Positions 53,505 to 63,740 of a stretch of 64,000 nucleotides of DNA are shown here, one piece after another. The notes under the pieces are model-generated. The model was not told the DNA's origin. It was given only the letters and a program-made list of their open reading frames with translations, and did no database searches. Source of the DNA: Diploptera punctata (lineage: Eukaryota; Arthropoda; Insecta; Blattodea; Blaberidae); NCBI GenBank assembly GCA_030220185.1, contig JASPKZ010003415.1, positions 636,501 to 700,500 on the forward strand, given 5' to 3'. Numbering within the stretch: the stretch's first letter is position 1; every line of letters starts with the position of its first letter. The position numbers and the translations under genes were made by a program.

Positions 53505-53835
53505 TAATATATAAAAATGAATGTTTGTTTGTTTGTTTGTTTGTTTGTCCGTACTTTATGCCCGGTCATACCGTTAATTCGATTGTGATGGGGCTTTTTC
53601 CAAAAGGTTCAGGAGATTCCCGGGATGAACATAGGCTGTAAGAGAGTTGTGATACTGAACTCCCACACCCTTAAAAATCGCCCTTTGTAGTGGAAAACGT
53701 GAAAAAAAGCTGCTCTTTGGTCGCTTAAATGGCTTACGCTGCCTAAGCCATAACAAATACATAAAATTAATGTACACAGAAAAGAATATCTCGAAAAGCT
53801 CTACAAGAAAGTCCGCGAAAGCATATGTTTATCTC
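53505..53835 (-). mobile_element. Retroposon family F
   Basis: The (TTTG)n tail at 53523-53548 and 'ccgttaattcgattgtgatg', 'cccgggatgaacataggct' match 28510-28725 in reverse. The upstream part 'cgcttaaatggcttacgctg' and 'caaatacataaaattaatgt' matches 59330-59420. Confidence 0.75.
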
Positions 53836-53837
53836 TT

Positions 53838-53854
53838 ACGAGACCACAGCGGTG

Positions 53855-53909
<55 letters not shown>
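53838..53909. repeat. SINE-A 5' stub followed by (TA)n
   Basis: 'cgagaccacagcggtggac' (53839-53857) is the reversed first 19 bases of SINE-A. It is directly joined to a (TA)n array of about 26 units, the mirror image of the junction at 22384. Confidence 0.75.
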
Positions 53910-53910
<1 letters not shown>

Positions 53911-54164
53911 CAGTTTAAATAAAATTAAAACTAAAAATAAAGTGTACACAAATAAAATGAATGATTTGGTAGATAGTCCCTATATTATTATTATTATTAT
54001 TAATTTATAACTCCTTTTATTTACTTTTCTTGTAAATTAAGTTTACATAAATATGAACAATTTGTTAGATTGTATTGTAGATATTCTTTTTCCATTTTTC
54101 TCTCTAATTTAATTAATATTCACCTGGTTAAGACGTTACACATACACATGTAAATTCAGTAACA

Positions 54165-54370
54165 AAATTATTTATTCATTTATTTAGCCTAATGTGGTTA
54201 AGGCCTTGTGGTCTACTCTTCCACCCACCAGAAAAACATATTTTATATTTATATAAAGAAAGCATAATAATATTAGATACCAAACGATTATTTGGTCAAA
54301 CTGAACAGTAATAAAAGTAAGATCTAATAGCACAATAAAGTTAGTAACGATTAACATGAAAACCAATAAT
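54165..54370 (-). mobile_element. LINE-L 3' end, degraded
   Basis: 'tggttaaggccttgtggtct' and 'actcttccacccaccag' are the reverse of the LINE-L terminus. About 200 bp of AT-rich 3' UTR follow. Confidence 0.6.
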
Positions 54371-54377
54371 GAAATAT

Positions 54378-54640
54378 AGCGGTCTCGATATACGGGTAGC
54401 TACCTGGCGCTACTATTACGACTGGAATTGCCAGGTCCGAATTCTGGCAGTTCCGGAGGGGCATTGATTACGGGCTATACCAAACTTCTTTCAGGTTTTT
54501 CTTCGGGTTCTCCCGTTTACCGAATTTAATTCCACCAACACTCTCCATTCCCCTTCCCTCTCCTATCATGTAATTTCATCTTTATTTATTCATTCATTCA
54601 TTTCATATCGCCCTTCATCATATGTCGTTTAGGTAAACAA
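54378..54640 (+). mobile_element. SINE-H-like copy, degraded
   Basis: 'tacgggtagctacctggcgc' is a degenerate head. 'gtttttcttcgggttctccc' and 'atatcgcccttcatcatatg' resemble the SINE-H body and 3' end. The B box is poor. Confidence 0.4.
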
Positions 54641-54644
54641 TAGT

Positions 54645-55765
54645 CTGGTCTGGCTAAACCATAGGACTTTAAATATGTGGTTGTGGTGATCCAGTCGGGG
54701 GGGGGGCACATTTGTGTACTCTCTCACAACTCTGAGCCTATATGACAACGTAGGGCAGAATAGGGCCAAAGAAAGGGTTATAGCCTCTTCTCGAGGTTCT
54801 GGGTCCAGCTGAAAATGGCAATATGATTGGTGTGTGAATGTTTGAATTGACGAAATTAGGAACGCCATAAAAAACTACATAAAACACTGTAGAATATATT
54901 TAATTCTCGTTCATTCATTCATTCATAATACTATCATACAATGAACCTACGCAAGATTGCCGTGTTACCGGCATTGTAACTCGGGCCTATAAGTTATTTT
55001 AATCTAATAATAAAATATAAAATAAAACGATAAATAAAATAAAATAGAAAGAGGTAAGTATAATTTGTTCTATCCTTGAAACCTGGAAAAATTATTATTA
55101 AATGCATTGGTAAAACATTTACATGGCCGAATTAATGTTACTGAAGTTTTTTCTTGCAATTAAGGTAGTACATTAATTAAATCAGTTATTTCAGAAACCG
55201 GATTTGGCTCCATTCTACTGTATTTTGAGATATTGAACAAAATATATCTGCATGAAATATTTCTACATGAAATATTTCTACATATTTCTCTATGAAATGT
55301 AAAATCATATGCCACAGTACAAAGTACATAGAAAGACTTCGAAAGTGCGTTTTCTGTAAAAACAATACATATATCTTTAATGATATCATTTATTAGTTAA
55401 TTCAAAATTATAACTGGGTGGAGAAGTCCGGTTTGTGGAATAATTGTTACAGTAAATTTAAGAATTTATTTTATTATAAATGAATTACTATATTTTATTG
55501 TATGGAAAATTGTTGCAATAATTCAAATAGTAATATAATAATATTTATATACGATTTTCGATCTAATATCAGTAAATATAAGTGTATTTGAGATAGGCCT
55601 AATAAGAATATAAATAGGGAATGTGGAATACGGAACAAAAATTACCATGTTACTTTCATATTCAACATCCTATAGGACATTTCCCATGCCCTAATAAGAA
55701 TGAAACAACAAATTTCGAAAGTATTACATTATTCTTACTTAAATTTAATTAAGACATATAAAATC
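54645..55765. other. Non-coding stretch
   Basis: A G-run (gggggggg) lies near 54697. Three near-repeats of 'tacatgaaatatttc' occur near 55250-55285. No gene recognised. Confidence 0.45.
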
Positions 55766-55769
55766 CATT

Positions 55770-56330
55770 TTAGTGTTCTATCTATCTTCCGGTTTTAACA
55801 GCTGCTGCCTCCTTGTGCATCTTCTATGCTTAACCCTCTTGCTTGCATTGCTATCCTCATGCTTTCCGTCCATGTTATCGTTGGTCTCCCTTTTTCCTTC
55901 TTTCTTGTCGGATGCCATTGATATAGTTGTTTCGGCCATCGCTCATCTTCCGTTCTTAAAATGTGTCCTAACCGTTTTAATTTCTTCTCTTCAATTCTTT
56001 CAATTATTGCTTCCTTTTGTTTCCATTATGTTTCTAATTTCCTTATTTGTGACAAGTTCTAATTCTAACTTTGTGGCACTTCCGCGTAAATAATAAATTT
56101 CTAGAGCTATTAGTCTACTCTCGTAGCACTTACTGATTGTCAATTCCTCACTTCCATATATTGCAACAGATTCCACCAATGTTTTACCAATATATGTTTT
56201 GGTGTATTTCCAAATATGCTTATCCCACCATATAGGATATAACGATATTATTATTTTGCTACTCAATTCAATTATATGCTTTACTGTTAACGTACTATGA
56301 TTATGCATGTGGTAATAGTTATGGGACACT
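55770..56330 (-). pseudogene. LINE ORF2 C-terminus
   Basis: The 109-codon reverse frame contains 'KTYIGKTLVESVAIYGSEEL' and 'LEIYYLRGSATKLELELVTN'. A second frame continues 'EEKKLKRLGHILRTEDERWP', 'RKKEGRPTITWTESMRIAMQ' and 'ARGLSMEDA'. These are the terminal motifs of an RTE-like family seen nowhere else in the window. The frames are offset near 56000. Confidence 0.8.
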
Positions 56331-56334
56331 TACA

Positions 56335-57090
56335 CTAAATAATAAAACAAAATGTGTTTTGTTCTCCTTTTTATCGAAATTTGTGTGGTAATGAAGATTG
56401 CAAAATACAAAGAATAAAGAAATACAAGAGATTAGTTTCTACAATTTTAATGTTAATAGAAGTGATTTGAAAGATTCTCTTATCGGTAGATTTCCTAAAG
56501 AGCTATACTGTGATTTCATGGGCTTTTCTTGCAAAGTACTCCCTTACATATAAAAATCTCCTAAAAGTACAATTCCCTAAGTTGATAATAGAAGAAAGAA
56601 AGACGAAGATAAAGGCTCTTAAGGTAATGTTTGCTCAGTAATTAGGGTGATTAGTTAAGAGGTGAAAAATAAAAGAATAGACCCGAAGGAATTCTGTTGG
56701 AAGATAGGGCGCAATATCGTCGAATTAAACTCTGCCCTATTTTCTTACAGAGCCTTGGCATTGTGTTATCTTACTCTAGGTAATTAAGTCCGCAGGCTGT
56801 TTTTCTTGTTTGATATTGTTAAAGTATAGAGGGAAACGTAATAATTTTGAAAAGGGTTGGGAAGTTAAGAATTAAAAGATAACCAGCAAGTCATATTGAT
56901 AGACATAAATGCAACCCTTTCTTATTTCTAGAAGGGAGAGAAAGTTAGCAAATTAACTTTTGGAAGAAGTTAGAAGGGATGAAAATAATTATCTTACTCA
57001 AATTATTATCAATGCAATGCAATGTATATATATTTTTAATTTATTTCATTTTAACATTTGAGTATTTTTGTTGATATGACATCCATTATT
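56335..57090. other. Non-coding stretch
   Basis: AT-rich; no element or gene recognised. Confidence 0.45.
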
Positions 57091-57095
57091 TTTGA

Positions 57096-58399
57096 CTATT
57101 TAACTCATGCCCCAAATGGCAGTCAATGACCAATCACGTTTCAATGATTTCTGTTTTACAACCAATCAGAGTCGTGTTTCACGAAATATTTATCAGTGTT
57201 ATAATTACCATATTAAAGAAAGCTCCTCATTATTTTGCAGTGATTGAGCCAGTGTGCGAAATAATAGAACAAGTTTCACATTTCCAATATTTAGGATGTG
57301 ATATAACTTATAGAGAAAATAAAGATATAGAAAATAAAGTAAATAAAGTTCAGGCTATTTGTGGAACCATAAAAAGAACCTTAGGTCGGAAAACAAGGAA
57401 AGATACGAAACTTAAATTATGTAAAACAATGGCCGTTCCTTTGTTGTTGTTTGGAAGTGAAAATTGGATAATGAAATCAAGGGATAAAAGCAGGGTACAG
57501 ACTGCGGAAATGCTGTTTTTACGTAATGTGAAAGGATGCACAAGAGCGGATAGAATAAGGAATGAAACTATACGAGAAGAATTATATATATAAAATTGAA
57601 GATAAAATCAGCGAAAATAATAAGAAATGGACACAACACTTAATGAGAATGAACAACGAAAGAATACCCAAAAGAACCTTCCTGTATGATCCCAGAGGAA
57701 CAAGAGATGTTGGCCGACCACGTAGAAGATGGACTCCACTTTTAACTTCGCCGGAACAGGCTGCATAGCCTAAACCTTGTAGTAGAAGAAGAAGAAAGCA
57801 CCTCCTTTGTAATATTCTGAACAGGTCTGGCCATTATTTTGCAGTGACTGAGCCTGTGTGAGAAATACGGCCAGGGAATACGGCTACCAGATGGTATATA
57901 TAGTGCATGAATGTCAACACATGCCGCATACGGGAGTTAATATAAACACATTTGTAGCAATTGATTACACCACCAAAAAAAGAAACCACTGCTTGCACTT
58001 TCTTAAATGTATTTGTTCCCAGGTAACAATCCAGAAAAATATAATTGTCATATTTACATCATACAACATCAGAAATGAATTAATATACAGTTTGATGTGT
58101 TTCATTTTTTCTCCACTAGAGAGCATTCTTACAATATTGCGTTCCTTTGGCAATAAATAGTATGATCTGGTTGCAGTGATAAACAAAAGAAGCAGATGAA
58201 GCGTACCTATCGTTTCTCATTTGTTTTCAAACATCGCCGTTTACATTAAATATATAAATATTTTAAAATAACTATAGTTAAATAATGATTTGTGAGTAAA
58301 CAGCTTAATTTTATTCGCTAAATAGTCCTAAGAAGTACCACTCTTGATTTCCAAATTCTCTATAGATAAATTGGAAATCACTCGTGGCATTACTTATGA
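57096..58399 (-). mobile_element. Terminal-palindrome element, copy 3, split by RTE-b
   Basis: Ends match copy 1: CTATTTAACTCATGCCCC at 57096 and GGCATTACTTATGA at 58399. The junction is A|T again. The large terminal hairpin is shortened (58335-58385), having lost its loop. A LINE fragment occupies about 57267-57792. Confidence 0.75.
57267..57792 (+). pseudogene. RTE-b LINE, C-terminal fragment nested in copy 3
   Basis: 'EQVSHFQYLGCDITYRENKD', 'GTIKRTLGRKTRKDTKLKLC', 'AEMLFLRNVKGCTRADRIRN', then after a frameshift 'QHLMRMNNERIPKRTFLYD' and 'DVGRPRRRW'. Ends in 'gcctaaacc' and (GAA)n. Target sequence is repeated on both sides (57219-57266 and about 57790-57866), the left copy missing an internal 28 bp. 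Confidence 0.8.
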
Positions 58400-59280
58400 T
58401 AAACTATTAATGTCTTAGTTGTCTCTATATCCATGCGTCTTGTGCAAATGCAACCGATTATGTATATAATTATGAAACCGTTATCAAACCATAAATCACG
58501 ATGGAATGTATAATAATCATCATCATCATCATCACCACCATTAGCACGACAGTCCTATTTGAGCCTTGACTTTCTTCCAATATTCTGATGCCATTTAACA
58601 CACAAAATTTGCATCCCGCTCTATATATTTTTGCTTTGAATTAAAAACCTTCTGTATAGTTCAGATTAAGATTTTTTACTTTTTACTTATTTCTTTAAAG
58701 AAGCTTAATTCCTAGTTTAATTTTGTATGAATCATTCTTACTGAATGTCCAGCCCATTCCAAAATTGTAATTTTTAAAAATAAATTTAACAATATGTGAT
58801 TGCTTATGTATTAAAATTATGAAAGAGCAAATTCTTGTAAATACGTGTACCTTGACTACAAACTCAGATTTTTTAAGAATAAGACACATCGGAGAAAACA
58901 TTTAACTACAACAAATATTTAAATGTAAAATTAGTCATATTAATGCATGTCCGTCTCTGCCATCATTTCTACTATGTTTTCATTTTTAATATTGCCTGAA
59001 TCCATAAACAATATTATTTATACTCATAACATTTTGTAACGTAATTAATAGGCTGTGTTTTACTATTTTTTCTTTTATTTTTATTTCATAATAATTACTT
59101 TATGTTCTCTTTCATTTTTACAATTTCTAAGATTGTTATTTTTATTATCTGTATCTATTGAACTGAGTGTGGGTCAATTTGTATGTCCTTTATGAACTCA
59201 AAAACTACTTGACCGACTCGAATCGATCTTCACCATCATTTAGAGAATTTTTCTTGGACAATTAACACATATAACATAAT
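58400..59280. other. Non-coding stretch
   Basis: Contains a short (ATC)n run (58518-58540). 59160-59280 resembles an old retroposon 3' region ('gaactcaaaaactacttgac'). No gene. Confidence 0.45.
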
Positions 59281-59284
59281 ACAG

Positions 59285-59600
59285 TACACGGCCGGAGCTT
59301 AAAAAAAGTGCATCGCTGTAGGCCTACTAAAAAAGGCGATTTATGAACGCTTAAATTGCTTACGCTGCCTAAACCATAACAAATACACCAAATTAATGTA
59401 CACGGAATTTAATATCTCAAAAATTCTAAAACGAGGTCTGCGAGAGCATATTTTTAACTTTAATTGATAACACGCCCCAACCATTTTTGTATTGCAGCTC
59501 TGATGCCAAGAAGATCGAGATAAGAAGATTCTCGGGCAACGCAGGTAATCAGCAATATCTAAAAAATAATTACGATATAACTTTATAATTATTTTTCTTT
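59285..59600 (-). mobile_element. Retroposon family F, 5' part
   Basis: Reverse orientation; it starts (right end) 'gctgattacctgcgttgccc' and contains 'aacgcttaaattgcttacgc' and 'caccaaattaatgtacacgg', shared with 53700-53800. The 3' half with the (CAAA)n tail is absent. Confidence 0.65.
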
Positions 59601-59616
59601 TCACTTAATAAACTAA

Positions 59617-59957
59617 GCCCACCGCTGTGGTCTCGAGGTAGCGTGCTGCCTTGTCGAGCAGCGGGCTCGGGTTCGATCCCCGGTCGGGGCAGTTTTTCTG
59701 GGTGAGGTTTTTATCGGGGTTTTTCCTCACCTGTAAGACAAATGTCAGGAAAACTTTAAGGCCCAAACGGTCCCCGAAATCATGTGGCCTTCATCATCAT
59801 CCTTATCATTATCATCATCACCATCATCCTTCACCGGTGTGGAAAGCAACGGGAAGCTACCACACCTACACAATTCCCTAGTAAAGCTGCAAGCATATCA
59901 TGAAAATGCTATGATTGCAGTGAAGGACCTGCCTTCGGGCAGAATTACTATGGATGG
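59617..59957 (+). mobile_element. SINE-A, full length, best preserved
   Basis: 341 bp between perfect 10 bp duplications AATAAACTAA (59607-59616 and 59958-59967). All blocks are present: head, B box, 'ggtttttatcggggtttttc', 'cggtccccgaaatcatgtgg', the ATC-rich run and the GGATGG end. This copy can serve as the family reference. Confidence 0.92.
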
Positions 59958-59969
59958 AATAAACTAAAC

Positions 59970-60385
59970 ATAAAAAGACATTCAATTTATTTAGGCATAC
60001 CAGCGCACACCTGCTGTTAGTTAGTTTTAGTAATAAAACTAATAATATTAATAATAATGATATTTGTTTATAGAGAGTTTTCCACAAATATTTTTTTATT
60101 TTTAAAATACATTAAAAAATAATAAATCTGACAAAAAATTCGTATATCCAATCAGATCTACTAATTATAGTAGAATAGCCTACGTCGTCATCACACCACG
60201 AAATCATTTTTAAAAATTGGTATTAAACGTGGTTTTTCAAATTTGATCTTTTATAAAACTCATTTCATACGGATTCCTTTGTTATCATATGTTTTTGTAA
60301 ACAGTGTGGTATTCCTACAATGTTGATTAAGTTCTTCATAAATATATATCCTCCGCATTATCTTCATTCATATCTGTGTTGTTCG
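59970..60385. other. Non-coding stretch
   Basis: AT-rich; no feature recognised. Confidence 0.45.
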
Positions 60386-60389
60386 TACT

Positions 60390-60480
60390 AATTCTCATTT
60401 GGTCCAGCTATTGTTTCTTTGGTCTTCCCCTTCCTCTTCTGCCCACAGCGATCCACTCCAGAGTTATCAATTTTTACACG
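60390..60480 (-). pseudogene. Possible LINE C-terminal scrap
   Basis: The reverse reading 'WIAVGRRGRGRPKKQ' resembles the GRPxxxW terminus of RTE-like LINEs. Too short to be sure. Confidence 0.35.
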
Positions 60481-60654
60481 AGGTCAAAACAGGACGCTAA
60501 TAATGCCTCTCTACAACACTTCATTTATTCTACTTATTTCACAGTAGTCTGTGCTTGTTCCTGGTATCCCGTCCACAAGATATCAGGAGTTGCTGCACAC
60601 TTACTATCAAGCCGTGTTGTACAGTTACTTGTAGTAAATAACACTGAGCAACAA

Positions 60655-61225
60655 AAATACTTGTTTTTGTCTCAAAAAGAAAATATGTGATTCTGATAGT
60701 ATTTGTCTCCTGAATTCAAATATAATATCGGTTTTTCTCCATCAAGGAGATTTCTGAGAGACAGGCATTTATAATTTCAAACACTTTAATATTTTCTACA
60801 TTCGTAACTACACTATATTCGAACATTTGGACTCATCTATAAAGTAAGAAATGATGATTTTCTGCTATATTTCGCCTGTGGAGCATCCCTCTTCGAGGTC
60901 CAACAATAATCAGCCAGCATATTAGGATTCCTTTTGCCTTGATATATATTTTCCATAGCTGAAATCTCCTGGTGAAAGTGTTCCCCGTAATCATCGCTCA
61001 CTGCGCCAAGATAATAAATGGACGAAAAAAATGTTTATTAAACAAATAATTATTTTAATCCATTAAATGAAATTGAAGTAAAAAAACTGTGGGCGATGGA
61101 GATATTCCGAATACATATTTGAAAACACGATAAAAAACTGCATTAAATACAACTATTGGTACTCATGAGACAAAAGGCTCATGTTGACCAGTGTAGTCAA
61201 TTTTTCTCCATAACTAAATTTGTTC
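60655..61225 (-). repeat. Dispersed repeat carrying a TE-like ORF fragment, copy 2
   Basis: Reverse counterpart of 1-645, colinear across coding and non-coding parts ('tttgttgctcagtgtt' at the right edge of copy 1 matches 'aacactgagcaacaaaa' at 60640). Confidence 0.75.
60837..61022 (-). pseudogene. C-terminal fragment of the recurrent ORF, longer copy
   Basis: Reverse reading of about 62 codons: 'SIYYLGAVSDDYGEHFHQE', 'ISAMENIYQGKRNPNMLAD', 'YCWTSKRDAPQAKYSRKSS', then a stop at 60837. It retains the upstream LGAVSDDYG block that copy 1 (280-414) has lost and keeps CW where copy 1 has YS. It is still only the protein's end; no start or upstream exon is visible. Confidence 0.55.
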
Positions 61226-61359
61226 TCTGTAATTAGTAATTTTATTTTTATTTCTTCTTTAAATATAGAGCAAATCATCATAATTATTATACTGCATATA
61301 ATAATTTTATTATAAGTATAGCATATAATCACTTATATTGAATTTATTCAGGCATAAAC

Positions 61360-61690
61360 CTAAGACTACTATGTGGCGCAAGCGGTTAGACACTCTCTTC
61401 TCACTGCTGGGATCTCGGGTTCGAGACTCTGTCATTCCATGTGGGTTTCGTGATGGACGAAACAGAACTTGGGTAGGTTCTTTTTTTTCTCGGAGTTTCT
61501 CCCGTTTTTCCTGCTACAAGTGTCATTCCACCATTACTCCACGATTATCTCATCCGTACCAGTGACGGTGCGTGAGGCACTCTTGTCATTCACAGACCCC
61601 TCAAATATAGGAACCTCATATCATCCCTCGACCTGATCCGTAGTTAGACACGATCCGTAGTTGAGGATATATTTATTTACACATATAAGT
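61360..61690 (+). mobile_element. SINE-H, near full length
   Basis: A-box region 'tatgtggcgcaagcggttag', B box 'gatctcgggttcgagactct', then 'ctcggagtttctcccgtttt', 'cattcacagacccctcaaat' and 'catatcatccctcgacctga'. The 3' end has a short repeat 'gatccgtagttagaca/gatccgtagttgagga'. Confidence 0.75.
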
Positions 61691-61761
61691 CTAATTATTT
61701 TTCAATTTATCCAATCTGGTTTAGTAGTAAATAAGGCCTTCAAGTCTTTTATTTGAAATAA

Positions 61762-61873
61762 GATATTAAATATGAAATTGGTACCTGGCCTCCATATTCG
61801 AATTACTTGATGAAGTTTAATAATTAAGTTGAGGACAACTGACTTACCAGGTACCAATAATATTTAATATCTC
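61762..61873. repeat. Inverted repeat, 27 bp arms
   Basis: 'gatattaaatatgaaattgg' with 'tacctgg' (61762-61788) faces its inverse 'ccaggtaccaataatattta' with 'atatc' (61847-61872) across about 58 bp. Could be a small MITE or an old hairpin; no TSD assigned. Confidence 0.7.
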
Positions 61874-62032
61874 ATTAGTTATTACATAACCTCAACGGCG
61901 CTTCAATATGAATTTTAAAAGTATTGATTATATTTGCCAGACAAAATAAAGATATTAGGCCTATTATTACTTTCGGTATTCTGTCTATCGTTATCCAATA
62001 ATAACAAAAACAACAAATATAACACAAAACAA

Positions 62033-62033
<1 letters not shown>

Positions 62034-62103
<70 letters not shown>
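62034..62103. repeat. (AAT)n microsatellite
   Basis: About 23 units; first of a pair separated by 88 bp. Confidence 0.95.
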
Positions 62104-62106
<3 letters not shown>

Positions 62107-62191
62107 TCATCATTCTAATACTATGTACCCACTATGTAAATAGGTTATGTGATGCATGTAATATGACCACAGTAATGGTGCAAGCTGATAA

Positions 62192-62195
62192 ATAA

Positions 62196-62261
<66 letters not shown>

Positions 62262-62262
62262 T
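62192..62262. repeat. (AAT)n microsatellite, LINE tail
   Basis: About 23 units, followed by the reversed LINE-L terminus. Confidence 0.95.
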
Positions 62263-62350
62263 TTATTTTCCCTGGAACAATTAAGGCCACCATTGAACAA
62301 GTTTAGACAAAATTTGCAAGAGTTAGTCCTATAGCTAAGTTCCAATATTT
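62260..62350 (-). mobile_element. LINE-L 3' end scrap
   Basis: 'actttattttccctggaaca' and 'attaaggccaccattgaac' are a degenerate LINE-L terminus in reverse. Confidence 0.55.
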
Positions 62351-62369
62351 AAGCAAATTGAATGTCTAA

Positions 62370-63740
62370 ATATAATTAACTAATTCATTGCCACTACGGA
62401 ACCCGTATGTTCATTGCTGCGCGGACATAAACTCTCCATACATCCCTATCTTGAGCCTATTTTTTTTAGTCATCCCCTCTATATATAAAACAAGTTTGGG
62501 GAAAATAATCCTATATACTCAATCTAGGATTTAAAGAGAGATCAGGGCTTGCTTGGTTCAGGTTAGGGGCATGGAATTTTCTGAAAATTAGCGACGATCA
62601 CGATATGCGAATATGTCCAATGTGCGGGAGCTTTGAAGACGAGATACATATATTAGGAAAATGTAACGATTTAGAATATTGGAGGCATCAGTTATTACCG
62701 GAAAGATTTCTAAATTCAAATCGTGTGAAAGATTGGCAAGTTACGACTTACTGGTAAACCTAATTTAAATAAAATATTGGTCTTGTAAACCAAAAATAAG
62801 TTAATCTTTTAGAATTTCAAGGAAGGGACATCCCTTCATAAATCCAGAAAATTGGATAAACTTGGGCAGATTTCTGGACAAAACGCGGAAAATAAGAAAA
62901 ACACTTATTCAGGAATAAATAAATATGTTAACAAATTGCAATACCATTAATTATTAATAATTCTACATAACTAAGTTAATGTATAATGTAATTGTATTGA
63001 TATCTAATTGTAACATTATTGTGTTTTCTTTTTTTATTGTTTTAAGTATATTATTACCAAACATCAACTTATTGTAACGGACTGTCAACAGCACATACGT
63101 CTTACTGCCCGTGCGATCCATATTTGTAAATAACATTGTATGTATCTTACTTTTAGTTTAATCAAGTCCTTATGTATGTATATACTTTTTTAAATCATGG
63201 TTAATATTATTCTCCCACCTCATTCTTGGTTTTTCAACTGATGGTTTTTGCCTCTGGTTTTCCTACAAGAAGCTTTCACGCCCCTCTTTTATTCCCCATT
63301 CGTATCATGTGTACTGCCCATCGCAGTGTACGATACTTAACTGTTATTATTATGTATAGTTTCCTAAGAAGATCATGTAGCTCACTGTTATGTAATGTTC
63401 TCCATTCGTCTGCCTGTTCATCTCTCTTTGGTCCAAAAATGCTCCTAAGAACTTTATTCTCAAATGTTTTCTCCTCCCTTAAAGTAACAACCCATGTTTC
63501 CAATCCATATAATATAACTAGAAGAATAACAGTTTTATATATTTTCAGTTTAATATTTTTTAGATAAGTTGGGACGACAAGAGTTCTCATAATATATAAC
63601 AGCATACTTAACCAGAACTGATCCTATGTTTAATTTCTTTGTTCACCTCATTCCTGTTTATAATTATTGTTCCTAGACATTTGAATTCAGCCACTTCTTC
63701 AGAATTCCCCTAATTTTTAATGAACTGTCCATTTCCGTTA
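62370..63740 (-). pseudogene. RTE-a LINE, 3' half, split by LINE-C
   Basis: The 3' terminus is at 62370-62481 and the continuation at 63179-63740. In reverse the latter encodes 'YLKNIKLKIYKTVILLVILY', 'LETWVVTLREEKTFENKVLR', 'SIFGPKRDEQADEWRTLHN' and 'LRWAVHMIRMGNKRGA', followed upstream by EFKCLGTI-type remnants near 63680. Stops and indels are present but one 109-codon stretch (63276-63605) is open. Confidence 0.82.
62482..63178 (+). pseudogene. LINE-C, last coding exon and 3' UTR
   Basis: A forward frame near 62540-62757 reads 'RSGLAWFRLGAWNFLKISDD', 'HDMRICPMCGSFEDEIHILG', 'KCNDLEYWRHQLLPERFLN' to a stop at TAA (62755). The C-x2-C-x8-H-x4-C finger is the C-terminal zinc finger seen after RT in several LINE clades. 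The 3' UTR follows to 63178. TATATA-like flanks fit a target duplication inside RTE-a. This is the only copy in the window with the finger intact; RT is missing. Confidence 0.75.
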
